Below are positions 1 to 11,311 of a DNA stretch of 64,000 nt, piece by piece. The stretch's first letter is position 1. The number at the start of each line of letters is the position of its first letter. The stretch lies in NCBI GenBank assembly GCA_036873755.1, contig JAVTVY010039159.1:110218-174217 (forward strand), read 5' to 3'. The position numbers were made by a program, and so were the translations under genes. Below the pieces are notes generated by a model. That model made no database searches, had not been told where the DNA came from, and worked only from the letters and a program-made list of their open reading frames with translations. Origin of the DNA: Hanleya hanleyi (lineage: Eukaryota; Mollusca; Polyplacophora; Lepidopleurida; Hanleyidae).

Positions 1-296
1 TAGGGCCTATATGTGAGGTGCCTGACACCTACCCGTCGACGTCGCCTTGTACGGTGTCGGCAAGTCGGCGTGTTGGCAATATTTGGAAGAAATATAAATA
101 AGGGGGCCAACCACTGGTTATTGTAGTCTGGGTTACAAATAATCTGTAGACCCTGCTATTGAAGCATTGGAAAGAAGGGGAGGTAGCCAGTGTAGACGAT
201 TTCGTCTCCTCGGCGTATATGTAATGTCACTAATGTCACCCTGTTGTGCTGGCATCGCTCTTTGGAGTGTGGGCAGTAGTATATAAAGGGCAACTT
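1..296. other. No recognisable feature
   Basis: I see no coding exon, RNA gene or clear repeat boundary here. The sequence just before the first 270-bp repeat may belong to the same repetitive element, but there is no second copy in the window to compare. Confidence 0.4.
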
Positions 297-835
297 GGCG
301 CGTATTTAGGGGGAGATACCTCTGTTTGAACAATTTTTCGCGCAGGATGCGGAGCTCAACGTGACGATCACGTATCGAGACGTCAAGGTCACATCCGGGT
401 CAAAGGTCATGTGAAGGTCAAAGGTGACATCCGGGTTAAAAGGTCAAAGGTCACTTCCGTTCACGTGACGGCTCCGCAATAAGGCTGAGACCCCAGTGAC
501 TCCCAATGTCAATCTCCAGAAACATGGTCCCCGACAATATTGCCATCTATTTGCCCATGGGCACATTGGCGCGTTTTTAGGGGGAGATAACTCTATTTGA
601 ACAATTTTTCGCGGAGGATACGGAGCTCAACGTGAAGATCACGTGATGGAAAGGTCAAGGTCACATCCGGGTCAAAGGTGCTGTGAAGGTCAAAGGTCAC
701 ATCCGGGCCAAGAGGTCAAATTTCACTTCCGGTCACGTGACGGCCCAACAATAAGGCTGAGACCCCGTGACTCGCAATGTGAATCTCCCGAAACATGGTC
801 CTCGCCGATATTGCCATCTATTTGCCCATGTTAAA
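297..835 (+). repeat. Two tandem copies of a ~270-bp unit rich in AGGTCA motifs
   Basis: The stretch starting GGCGCGTATTTAGGGGGAGA at 297 recurs at 567 with few changes, and both copies end in the same TTTGCCCATG string. Each copy carries several AGGTCA half sites, some spaced by one base (for example GGGTCAAAGGTCA), and one GGGGAGATAACT-type motif. No long ORF is conserved between copies. It is probably part of a dispersed mollusc-type repeat; the family is unknown to me. Confidence 0.8.
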
Positions 836-1020
836 TGGCCAGTGGGGAACCCTCGGTGTTTCCATACAGAGATAAACCGTATTGGCAAGAAAAAAAAACT
901 TGAAACCATGGGAATGAAGAGTTATAGTAATAAACATAATCTATATGTGTTCTACTATGTTATTATGCCGACTTTAGGCATGCGCAGATTGGGGTGTAAT
1001 AAGTAAAGTGGTTATTTTAT

Positions 1021-2300
1021 TATGACGACTCTAGCATTCGTGCGACCCCAAGGTCGAGCGTTTATTGTCCAGTTCGCACAAACAAACATGGCGAATTTTA
1101 ACATGGCGACCGCACAACGTTCGTCCTACGTATGCTGACCGGCAAGGAAGACAACTCTGATGGGGGAACCCTCTGTAGGCGCAAATCCCCGGTGTTCTCC
1201 CCAGAGACGTTTTGGGGCCGAGAGGGGCCCCTATTGGTCCGATGGGGTCGAGTGAGGTATCAATATAAAACATACGTGTTGAACCATCCGACAGATGGGG
1301 TGTGGCGTGGAATCGACGTCATTCTGTGCATGCGCAGTAGACAAAGGGTACAGAAATAGACGTTTTGGGGTCTAGGGGGGTCACGGGTGATCCGATTGGA
1401 TCGAGTGAGGTATCAATGTCAAGCACACGTCAGGTAGCATCCGCCGGGATGGATGTGACGTGGAATCGACGTAATTCTGCGCATGTGCAGTAGACAAAGT
1501 GTATGGAAATAGACGTTTTGAGGTCTAGGTGGGTCACTAGTGGTCCGATTGGATCGAGTGAGGTATCAATGTAAAGCACTCGTGAGGGATCATCAACCGG
1601 GAGGGGTGTAACGTGGAACCGACGTCATCCTGCGCATGCTCAGTAGACACAGTGTATGGAATATCCGTTTTGGGGTCTAGATGGGTCACTAGTGGTCCGA
1701 TTGAATCGAGTGAGATATCAATGTAAAGCACACGTGAGGAAGCATCCGGCGGGATGGGTGTGACGTGGAACCGATGTCATTCTGCGCATGCGCAGTGGAC
1801 ACAGTGTATGGAAATACACGTTTTGCGGTCTAGGTGGGTCACTAGTGGTCAGATTCGATCGAGTGAGGCATCAATGTAAAGCATACGTGGGGGAGCATCC
1901 GCCGAGATGGGTGTGACGTGGAACCGAAGTCATTCTGCGCATGCGCAGTAGACAAAGTGGATGGAAATAGACGTTTTGGGGTCTAGGTGAGCCACTATTG
2001 GTCCGATTGGGCCGTACGATGTGTCAATGTGTAGCATTCGTGAAGGAGCATCCGTCGGGATGGGTGTGACGTGGAAATGACGTCATTGTGCGCATGGGCA
2101 GTAGACAAAGGGTATGGAATAAACGTTTTGGGGTCTAGGTGTGCCACTACTGGCCCGATTGGGCTGAGCGAGGTGTCAATGTGTAGCATTCGTGAAGGCG
2201 CATCCGACGGGATTGGTGTGACGTGGAACTGACGTCATTGTGCGCATGCGCACGAGACAAAGTGTATGGAAATACACGTTTTGGGGTCGAGATGGGCCAA
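1021..2300 (+). repeat. Tandem array of a ~152-bp unit, forward orientation
   Basis: About eight diverged units follow one another. Landmarks recur every 150-156 bases: GCGCATGCGCAG near 1330, 1479, 1633, 1783, 1937, 2093 and 2243, followed by ACGTTTTGGGGTCTAG and then ATCGAGTGAGGTATCAATGT. Many units carry GACGTCAT a few bases before the GCGCATGCGC palindrome. Small ORFs in the array are accidental and not conserved in frame. Confidence 0.9.
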
Positions 2301-2559
2301 GCTTAGCTTCTGATTGGACAAGAGCAGCCGAGAATACATCTAAGGGGCAAGAACGAATATGACAGAGACAGAGCCAAATGGCGGCCTCTGATTGGACAAG
2401 AGTCTTCTTGAATTGAAAACATACCCAATGCGACTCCCCAGCGTTGGTATGATGTAACATTAGGGAGAATAAACTATATGAAAACTTGTTGTTGTTGTTG
2501 TTGTTCTCTCATCTGTCATCCTTGTTGTTGTTGTTTTTCTCTCATCTGTGTATATCATG
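2301..2559. repeat. Centre of the inverted array: duplicated CTGATTGGACAAGAG segment and TTG-rich DNA
   Basis: CTGATTGGACAAGAG occurs near 2306 and again near 2393. It is followed by ATACCCAATGCGACTCCCCAG, which has a relative at 26,450-26,580, so this is a dispersed repeat. From 2480 to 2550 there are two runs of (TTG)n joined to CTCTCATCTGT, a low-complexity duplication. This segment separates the forward and reverse arrays. Confidence 0.7.
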
Positions 2560-3560
2560 GCGTCAAGGTGCACGAGTGCTTCAACCTGATACTTCACTCG
2601 ACCCAATCGGGCCAATATTGGCCCATGTCAGCCCCAAAATGTCTATTTCCATACCCTTTTCCAACAATTCCCAGTCTGCGCATGCGCAGAATGACGATAT
2701 TCCTACCCCACATCCACCCCGTCGGATGCTCCCTCGCGTATGCTTCCCATCGATACCTCACCCGACCCAACCAGACCATTAAGGGCCCATGTCGACCCCA
2801 AAACGTCTATTTCCATCGCCTTTGTCTACTGCATATGCGCACAACGACGTCAGTTCCACGTCAAGCCCATCCCGTTGGATGCTCCTTCACGAATGCTACA
2901 CATTGACACCTCGCGCAGCCCAATCGAGCCAATGGTGGCTAACCTAGACCAAAAAACGTTTATTTCCATACACTTCTACTGCGCATGCGCACAATGAAGT
3001 CAGTTATACGTCACGCCCATCCCGTCGGATGCTCCTTCACGAATGCTACACATTGACACCTCGCACGGCCAAATCGGACCAATAGTGGCTCCCCTAGACC
3101 CCAGAACGTCTATTTCCATACACTTTGTCTACTACGCATGCGCAGAATGACGTCGGTTCCACGTCACACCCATCTCGGCGGATGATGCCACATATGCTCT
3201 ACATTGATACCTCACTCGATCCAATCGGACCAATAGTGACCCACCTAGACCCCAAAACGTCTATTTCCATACACTTTGTCTACTGCGCATGCGCAGAATG
3301 ACGTCGGTTCCACGTCACATCCATCCTGACGGATGCTCTCTTACGTATGCGTTACATTGATACCTCACTCGATGCAATCGGACCACTAGTGACCCACCTA
3401 GACCCCAAAACGTCTATTTCCATACACTTTGTCTACTGCTCATGCGCAAAATGAAGTCGGCTCCACGTTACACCACTCCCTGCGGATGCTCCCTCACGAG
3501 TGCTTTACATTGATACCTCACTCGATCCAATCGGACCACTAGTGACCCACCTAGACCCCA
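2560..3560 (-). repeat. Tandem array of the same ~152-bp unit, reverse orientation
   Basis: Six units are the reverse complement of those at 1021-2300. The TGCGCATGCGCA core recurs near 2680, 2833, 2983, 3137, 3291 and 3441, with CCCCAAAACGTCTATTTCC on one side and TGACGTC on the other. The array ends abruptly at ACCCCAAGACC (about 3560), where the 1.4-kb satellite begins. Confidence 0.9.
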
Positions 3561-6500
3561 AGACCAGGAGTTCGATTAAAATAATCCACAGTGTGTCCAT
3601 TAGTATACAATTGAGGTTACTGCATACTGTATTCCATACAGGAGTTATCTCCCCCTGGACTGAGATTTCGGTGGATATTATGGCAGAACGAGGTCCTATC
3701 AGAATGATATAAATTTGCCAGTGTAAATTTTCTTTACAAGAGAACCCATTTACAGTCATAAAGGATGGAATGGATGTATATTATTATGGTTTTACAAATT
3801 ATTTCTCAAGTTTCTGAAGTATTTCCCATGTTTCTAGGAGAAAATTGAGTGCAAAATTACCAATAATTTGACTTGGTTACATCTCTTATTTGCATTTTCC
3901 CGCGTTTCTGCTATCATTGGAAAGCGGAAAAGCAACCACGGCCTTCATATTGCCGAATGGATGACCATTATTAAGAAGAAATAGGTTAATTTTGAGTTTT
4001 GTTCTCGAAAATCCTGCTAGAATTGGCAAAATTGATCAAAACAAAGATGGGGTAGGGGAAAGTTATCGGTCGGATTTCCCAAAATAATATGTATAGCTGG
4101 CAAGTGTTGTATACCGCCATACTCGCAAACACTCTGAGATTACGATACATGTGAATAATTAATTTCGTGAAAAACATCCTGCCCCTTAAGGTGGCCCTCC
4201 GCAGTTTCGTAGTAATGGCCCCTCTCTAATTTCATAATACGATAGACTGCCCTTGTTCTGCTACATCATAATTCTTCTTGTCTTCTTAATAGCTTATATC
4301 TATAATGCCATCCTATTCAGCATTATCAACGCTGCAAACGAGTACGTACAAATCGAGTGCTGGCTTCGTCTACACGCTGATCGGGATCATGGAGTAAAGT
4401 TTGTCCTGCCTCAGTTATGCCCCTTGGGTGTGCCTAAAAATCGGGACTCATTTACGGGAAGAAAATCTGACAAAAAACGGTTAGGTTAACACCCCTTTTT
4501 TTTGCCTTTTTAAGTTGAGACCGGACCAGGGAACGTGAGTAAGAAGTTTAATTGAAATCGCTCTTACAGATTTTTCTGGAAATTGAGCCGAATTTGACCA
4601 TTTTTCGACATTTTTAAGGGGTTTTCTAGGAAAAATGAAGCAAGCATGGAGGAGAATGTTCGAGTTAAATTTTTCTATAACATAGCAGTGTTATATCTTA
4701 AAATAATAGTTTCATCATGCTCTTTCAGAAAATATATACATATAAGTGATTTGGGTTGAAGGTTTTGCGACAACTGGTGGCCGAAAAACGGACCCATAGT
4801 CTATTCCATGCCGAATAAAAGAATCTCCGGAGTGCACCCTTAAGGCATAATAGTGGAGTCTATGCATTATCTTAATGTAGACTCCGTTACGGAGCGGAGA
4901 TGTATCATTACGCCAGATTGTTTAATTTTGACTGCCTAGTTATACCTGAAGCGCTATTTTCGGAAGCAGGTGGAAAGAAGACCAGGAGTTCGATTAAAAT
5001 AATCCACAGTGTGTCCATTAGTATACAATTGAGGTTACTGCATACTGTATTCCATACAGGAGTTATCTCCCCCTGGACTGAGATTTCGGTGGATATTATG
5101 GCAGAACGAGGTCCTATCAGAATGATATAAATTTGCCAGTGTAAATTTTCTTTACAAGAGAACCCATTTACAGTCCATAAAGGATGGAATGGATGTATAT
5201 TATTATGGTTTTACAAATTATTTCTCAAGTTTCTGAAGTATTTCCCATGTTTCTAAGAGAAAATTGAGTGCAAAATTACCAATAATTTGACTTGGTTACA
5301 TCCTTATTTGCATTTTCCCGCGTTTCTGCTATCATTGGAAAGCGGAAAAGTAACCACGGCCTTCATATTGCCGAATGGATGACCATTATTAAGAAGAAAT
5401 AGGTTAATTTTGAGTTTTGTTCTCGAAAATCCTGCTAGAATTGGCAAAATTGATCAAAACAAAGATGGGGTAGGGGGAAAGTTATCGGTCGGATTTCCCA
5501 AAATAATATGTATAACTGGCAAGTGTTGTATACCGCCATACTCGCAAACACTCTGAGATTACGATACATGTGAATAATTAATTTCGTAAAAAACATCCTG
5601 CCCCTTAAGGTGGCCCTCCAAAGTTTCGTAGTAATGGCCCCTCTCTAATTTCATAATACGATAGACTGCCCTTGTTCTGCTACATCATAATTCTTCTTGT
5701 CTTCTTAATAGCTTATATCTATAATGCCATCCTATTCAGCATTATCAACGCTGCAAACGAGTACGTACAAATCGAGGGCTGGCTTCGTCTACACGCTGAT
5801 CGGGATCATGGAGTAAAGTTTGTCCTGCCTCAGTTATGCCCCTTGGGTGTGCCTAAAAATCGGGACTCATTTACGGGAAGAAAATCTGACAAAAAACGGT
5901 TAGGTTGACACCCACTTTTGTTTGCCTTTTTAAGTTGAGACCGGACCAGGGAACGTGTGTAAGAAGTTTAATTAAAATCGCTCTTACAGATTTTTCTGGA
6001 AATTGAGCCGAATTTGACCATTTTTCGACATTTTTAAGGGGTTTTCTAGGAAAAATGAAGCAAGCATGGAGAAGAATGTTCGAGTTTAAATTTTCTATAA
6101 CATAGCAGTGGTATATCTTAAAATAATAGTTTCACCATGCTCCTTCAGAAAATATATACATATAAGTGATTTGGGTTGAAGGTTTTACGACAACTGGTGG
6201 CCGAAAAACTGACCCATAGTCTATTCCATGCCGAATAAAAGAAATCGGAGTGCACCCTTTAAGGCATAATAGTGAGTCTATGCATTATCTAATGTAGACT
6301 CCCGTTACGGAGCGGAGATGTATCATTACGCCAGATTGTTTAATTTTGACTCGCCTAGTTATACCTGGAAGCGCTATTTTCGGAAGCAGGTGGAAAGAAG
6401 ACCAGGAGTTCGATTAAAATAATCCACAGTGTGTCCATTAGTATACAATTGAGGTTACTGCATACTGGACTGAGATTTCGGTGGATATTATGGCAGAACG

Positions 6501-9500
6501 AGGTCCTATCAGAATGATATAAATTTGCCAGTGTAAATTTTCTTTACAAGAGAACCCATTTACAGTCCATAAAGGATGGAATGGATGTATATTATTATGG
6601 TTTTGCAAATTATTTCTCAAGTTTCTGAAGTATTTCCCATGTTTCTAAGAGAAAATTGAGTGCAAAATTACCAATAATTTGACTTGGTTACATCGCTTAT
6701 TTGCATTTTCCCGCGTTTCTGCTATCATTTGAAAGCGGAAAAGTAACCACGGCCTTCATATTGCCGAATGGATGACCATTATTAAGAAGAAATAGGTTAA
6801 TTTTGAGTTTTGTTCTCGAAAATCCTGCTAGAATTGGCAAAAGTGATCAAAACAAAGATGGGGTAGGGGGAGAGTTATCGGTCGGATTTCCCAAAATAAT
6901 ATGTATAACTGGCAAGTGTTGTATACCGCCATACTCGCAAACACTCTGAGATTATGATACATGTGAATAATTAATTTCGTAAAAAACATCCTGCCCCTTA
7001 AGGTGGCCCTCCGCAGTTTCGTAGTAATGGCCCCTCTCTAATTTCATAATACGATAGACTGTCCTTGTTCTGCTACATCATAATTCTTCTTGTCTTCTTA
7101 ATAGCTTATATCTATAATGCCATCCTATTCAGCATTGTCAACGCTGCAAACGAGTACGTACAAATCGAGTGCTGGCTTCGTCTACACGCTGATCGGGATC
7201 ATGGAGTACAGTTTGTCCTGCCTCAGTTATGCCCCTTGGGTGTGCCTAAAAATCGGGACTCATTTACGGGAAGAAAATCTGACAAAAACGGTTAGGGTTG
7301 ACACCCCTTTTTTGCCTTTTTAAGTTGAGACCGACCAGGAACGGAAAGTAAGAAGTTTAATTGAAATCGCTCAAGCAGATTTTTCTGGAAATTGAGCCGA
7401 ATTTGACCATTTTTCGACATATTTAAGGGGTTTTCTAGGAAAAATGAAGCAAGCATGGAGGAGAATGTTCGAGTTAAATTTTTCTATAACATAGCAGTGT
7501 TATATCTTAAAATAATAGTTTCATCATGCTCTTCAGAAAATATATACATATAAGTGATTTGGGTTGAAGGTTTTGCGACAACTGGTGGCCGAAAAACGGA
7601 CCCATAGTCTATTCCATGCCGAATAAAAGAATCTCCGGAGTGCACCCTTAAGGCATAATAGTGGAGTCTATGCATTATCTTTATGTAGACTCCGTTACGG
7701 AGCGGAGATGTATCATTACGCCAGATTGTTTAATTTTGACTGCCTAGTTATACCTGAAGCTCTATTTTCGGAAGCAGGTGGAAAGAAGACCAGGAGTTCG
7801 ATTAAAATAATCCACAGTGTCTCCATTAGTATACAATTGAGGTTACTGCATACTGTATTCCATACAGGAGTTATCTCCCCCTGGACTGAGATTTCGGTGG
7901 ATATTATGGCAGAACGAGGTCCTATCAGAATGATATAAATTTGCCAGTGTAAATTTTCTTTACAAGAGAACCCATTTGTATATTATTATGGTTTTGCAAA
8001 TTATTTCTCAAGTTTCTGAAGTATTTCCCATGTTTCTAAGAGAAAATTGAGTGCAAAATTACCAATAATTTGACTTGGTTACATCGCTTATTTGCATTTT
8101 CCCGCGTTTCTGCTATCATTGGAAAGCGGAAAAGTAACTACGGCCTTCATATTGCCGAATGGATGACCATTATTAAGAAGAAATAGGTTAATTTTGAGTT
8201 TTGTTCTCGAAAATCCTGCTAGAATTGGCAAAATTGATCAAAACAAAGATGGGGTAGGGGAAAGTTATCGGTCGGATTTCCCGTATTTAAGGGTAGGCGT
8301 AACTTGCAAGTGTTGTATACCGCCATACTTAAACACTCTGAGATTACGATACATGTGAATAATTAATTTCGTAAAAAACATCCTGCCCCTTAAGGTGGCC
8401 CTCCACAGTTTCGTAGTAATGGCCCCTCTCTAATTTCATAATACGATAGACCGCCCTTGTTCTTCTACATCATAATTCTTCTTGTCTTCTTAATAGCTTA
8501 TATCTATAATGCCATCCTATTCAGCATTATCAACGCTGCAAACGAGTACGTACAAATCGAGTGCTGGCTTCGTCTACACGCTGATCGGGATCATGGAGTA
8601 AAGTTTGTCCTGCCTCAGTTATGCCCCTTGGGTGTGCCTAAAAATCGGGACTCATTTACGGGAAGAAAATCTGACAAAAAACGGTTAGGTTGACACCCCT
8701 TTTTTTTGCCTTTTTAAGTTGAGACCGGACCAGGGAACGTGAGTAAGAAGTTTAATTGAAATCGCTCTTACAGATTTTTCTGGAAATTGAGCCGAATTTG
8801 ACCATTTTTCGACATTTTTAAGGGGTTTTCTAGGAAAAATGAAGCAAGCATGGAGGAGAATGTTCGAGTTTAATTTTTCTATAACATAGCAGTGTTATAT
8901 CTTAAAATAATAGTTTCATCATGCTCTTTCAGAAAATATATACATATAAGTGATTTGGGTTGAAGGTTTTGCGACAACTGGTGGCCGAAAAACGGACCCA
9001 TAGTCTATTCCATGCCGAATAAAAGAATCTCCGGAGTGCACCCTTTAAGGCATAATAGTGGAGTCTATGCATTATCTTAATGTAGACTCCGTTACGGAGC
9101 GGAGATGTATCATTACGCCAGATTGTTTAATTTTGACTGCCTAGTTATACCTGAAGCGCTATTTTCGGAAGCAGGTGGAAAGAAGACCAGGAGTTCGATT
9201 AAAATAATCCACAGAGTGTCCATTAGTATACAATTGAGGTTACTGCATACTGTATTCCATACAGGAGTTATCTCCCCTGGACTGAGATTTCGGTGGATAT
9301 TATGGCAGAACGAGGTCCTATCAGAATGATATAAATTTGCCAGTGTAAATTTTCTTTACAAGAGAACCCATTTGTATATTATTATGGTTTTACAAATTAT
9401 TTCTCAAGTTTCTGAAGTATTTCCCATGTTTCTAAGAGAAAATTGAGTGCAAAATTACCAATAATTTGACTTGGTTACATCGCTTATTTGCATTTTCCCG

Positions 9501-9548
9501 CGTTTCTGCTATCATTGGAAAGCGGAAAAGTAACCACGGCCTTCATAT
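3561..9548 (+). repeat. Satellite-like tandem array of a ~1.4-kb unit (about 4.3 copies)
   Basis: The landmark ACCAGGAGTTCGATTAAAAT occurs at about 3563, 4981, 6401, 7789 and 9186, giving periods of 1418, 1420, 1388 and 1397. Units are highly similar, with small indels. The first unit starts at the edge of the 152-bp array; the last is cut at 9548 by the LTR retrotransposon. Each full unit holds a 76-78-codon ORF starting MFCYIIILLVFLIAYIYNA (4253, 5672, 7065, 8457; MFFY in the last) and a perfect 8-bp stem GGAGTCTA/TAGACTCC. I see no known protein domain. Conservation of the small ORF may simply reflect recent homogenisation. Confidence 0.92.
9545..9548. repeat. Possible target-site duplication ATAT, left copy
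   Basis: ATAT directly precedes the TG that starts the 5' LTR, and ATAT at 21240-21243 directly follows the CA that ends the 3' LTR. Four to six bases is typical of Ty3/gypsy integration. The motif is short and AT-only, and the two flanks belong to different repeats, so a true duplication is not certain. Confidence 0.5.
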
Positions 9549-10093
9549 TGAGACGACCAGCCTATGCTGTACAGTTTTGTTCTATTGATAGTTGTATTGA
9601 GATCGTTTTTCCAGTGCAAAAGCCTAACATGTAAATGTGTTATCGATGGCCTAATTTTCGTTTATGCCTGTAAAACGCTCACCTGATCAATTCAGAGTAA
9701 TTTTAACAGCTGTTTTCTTGATGGATTGTATCAGTGTTTGGTACAGATCATTAGCATTTGCTGACAGGTGATGACATAATTCTTTTATGGAGTTATAGCT
9801 ATTTTTATGCATCTTTGCCAATAAGTTCTGGACGATGTCCGCCATGTTGTTTCATGATGACACATCTAGACAGATTCGTATCTTGCTATAACTATTTATT
9901 GTCGCTGTTAGTAATAACTAACGATCTGATTATTCTCAGAGGCATAATAGTTACTTATTCTCTTGGAATTATTGACTGTGAAATGTTTAATAAGCCGTAG
10001 AGTGAACTCTTATGGGTGGCTGTACAGTGTTTTGGTAATTTGGGAGGTTCCCGATAGGGGGCGCGCTATCGAATCACTGCACGAGCGGGAAGA

Positions 10094-10100
10094 TATAAAT
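10094..10100 (+). promoter_or_regulatory. TATA box of the 5' LTR
   Basis: TATAAAT lies in GC-richer context about 550 bp into the LTR. Transcription would be expected to start roughly 25-30 bases downstream, near 10125. The identical motif is in the 3' LTR at about 20179. No initiator element was assigned. Confidence 0.6.
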
Positions 10101-10318
10101 ACGTCGACGAGAGGATCAGAAGTCAGATTGCTCTAAGCTTTCTCACTGAGAAGACCTGCCAATAAGGTACAATATGGGTTCTTACACTGATGATATGGCA
10201 CTGAGTGACAAATAAAGAAGCCTTACCCCACCACACAGATGTCCCATACATTTTAGAGAGGAGCCATAAAAACCCATAACCCGTAACAAACCCATAACCC
10301 GTAAGAAACCCGTAACCC

Positions 10319-10681
10319 GTAACACCCGTAAGAAACCCGTAAGAGTTACGGGGTGTTACAGATGTATCTGTCCTATGATGACTATTAGCGATGAATAATC
10401 CTAACCCGTAATACCCGTAAGAAGTTACGGGGTGGTACGGATGTGTGCAACTGATGTTTTGAGTGGTTATAGATGAATAAACCCAGAACCCATAAAAACC
10501 CATAACAAGTCTATAACCCGTAATACCCGTAAGAAGTTACGGGGTATTACTCTGATGTTGTACCTGTGTTACAAGCATACCTAGTGAGGAAGTATACCCA
10601 TAACAAACCCGTAATACCCGTAAGCAGTTACGGGGTATTACAGTGATAAACCCATAACACCTGTATGCTGTTACAGGTTAT
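10319..10681 (+). other. Cluster of five hairpins in the transcribed part of the LTR
   Basis: Inverted repeats occur at 10319-10359, 10408-10438, 10520-10550, 10611-10641 and 10654-10681. The first four share a CCCGTAA/TTACGGG core; the fifth has CCTGTA/TACAGG. Stems differ by paired changes: GTAACACCC/GGGGTGTTAC in the first and GTAATACCC/GGGGTATTAC in the third and fourth. The same cluster is in the 3' LTR at about 20399-20761. ACCCATAAC repeats lie between the hairpins. Function is unknown; packaging, RNA stability and polyadenylation control are all possible. Confidence 0.8.
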
Positions 10682-11164
10682 TTACACTGAAGTGGTGTTA
10701 ATCTGAAGTGTATTCAGAGATGATGAGTGACCTGTAACCACCCATAACTACCCATAACCATCCATGAGAGTTCGTGTGTTATATTGTATACACAGAGGTT
10801 ACTTGACCAGTTTAATGCAAGTGTTTGCATCATGTTTCATCACACCACGTCACGCTATACAATATACATCTTGTGTTTTCTATGGCGAATAAAACCATAC
10901 CTTTATTATGTTGAAACTTGAACACGGTGTTAACTTCATCTATGCAGTTTAAGTTCAACCTATCCTATCCTATGAGTTCAGATATCTCTCTATATCTGTG
11001 GTGTCAGAATCCTAGACGTTATATCAAAGTATCATACTGAGAAGTACTGAGATGTTCGAGAAGTGTAATTAACCGCTATCCTGACCGGTACATGTTCTGA
11101 GCATCGCTATAGTGTATTTCAATTACATTATATGGTGGCCAGAGTGTGTGATCGTTACATTTTC

Positions 11165-11185
11165 TGGTGTTAAGAAGTGGGATTC
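11165..11185 (+). promoter_or_regulatory. Primer-binding site, tRNA-Leu type
   Basis: Five bases after the LTR end, the sequence starts TGGTGTTAAGAAGTGGGATT. It resembles the complement of an animal tRNA-Leu 3' end (TGGTGTCAGAAGTGGGATTC) with one extra base and one substitution. Starting with TGG fits pairing to the tRNA CCA end. The tRNA identity is from memory of tRNA-Leu sequences. Confidence 0.65.
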
Positions 11186-11311
11186 ACCGTTAATGAGAAT
11201 CGGAGAATCCAGAGAGACGAACTCATTGCCTAGCTTTGACTCATGAATCACTTGATGTGGATGAATTTATTGAGACAATTAAAGCTACAAGTCTGATATT
11301 GCTGACGTTAT

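Larger units (their letters stand above)
9549..11159 (+). repeat. 5' LTR of the Ty3/gypsy element
   Basis: It starts TGAGACGACC and ends GTTACA, bounded by TG...CA, and is nearly identical to 19634-21239. The U3 part has a TATA box at 10094. An AATAAA is present near 10211 and another near 10889, so the R/U5 limits are uncertain. The transcribed part holds a cluster of five hairpins (10319-10681). At 1.6 kb it is long for a gypsy LTR. Confidence 0.95.

Noticed and set aside
10123..10503. 126-codon minus-strand ORF in the LTR (and its 3' LTR counterpart)
   Set aside because: It is the translation of the ACCCGTAA hairpin repeats; the 3' LTR copy differs by a 5-bp deletion that breaks the frame.
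10300..10730. CRISPR-like alternation of short palindromic repeats
   Set aside because: Spacers are not unique or regular, repeats are imperfect, and the locus is an LTR of a eukaryotic retrotransposon.
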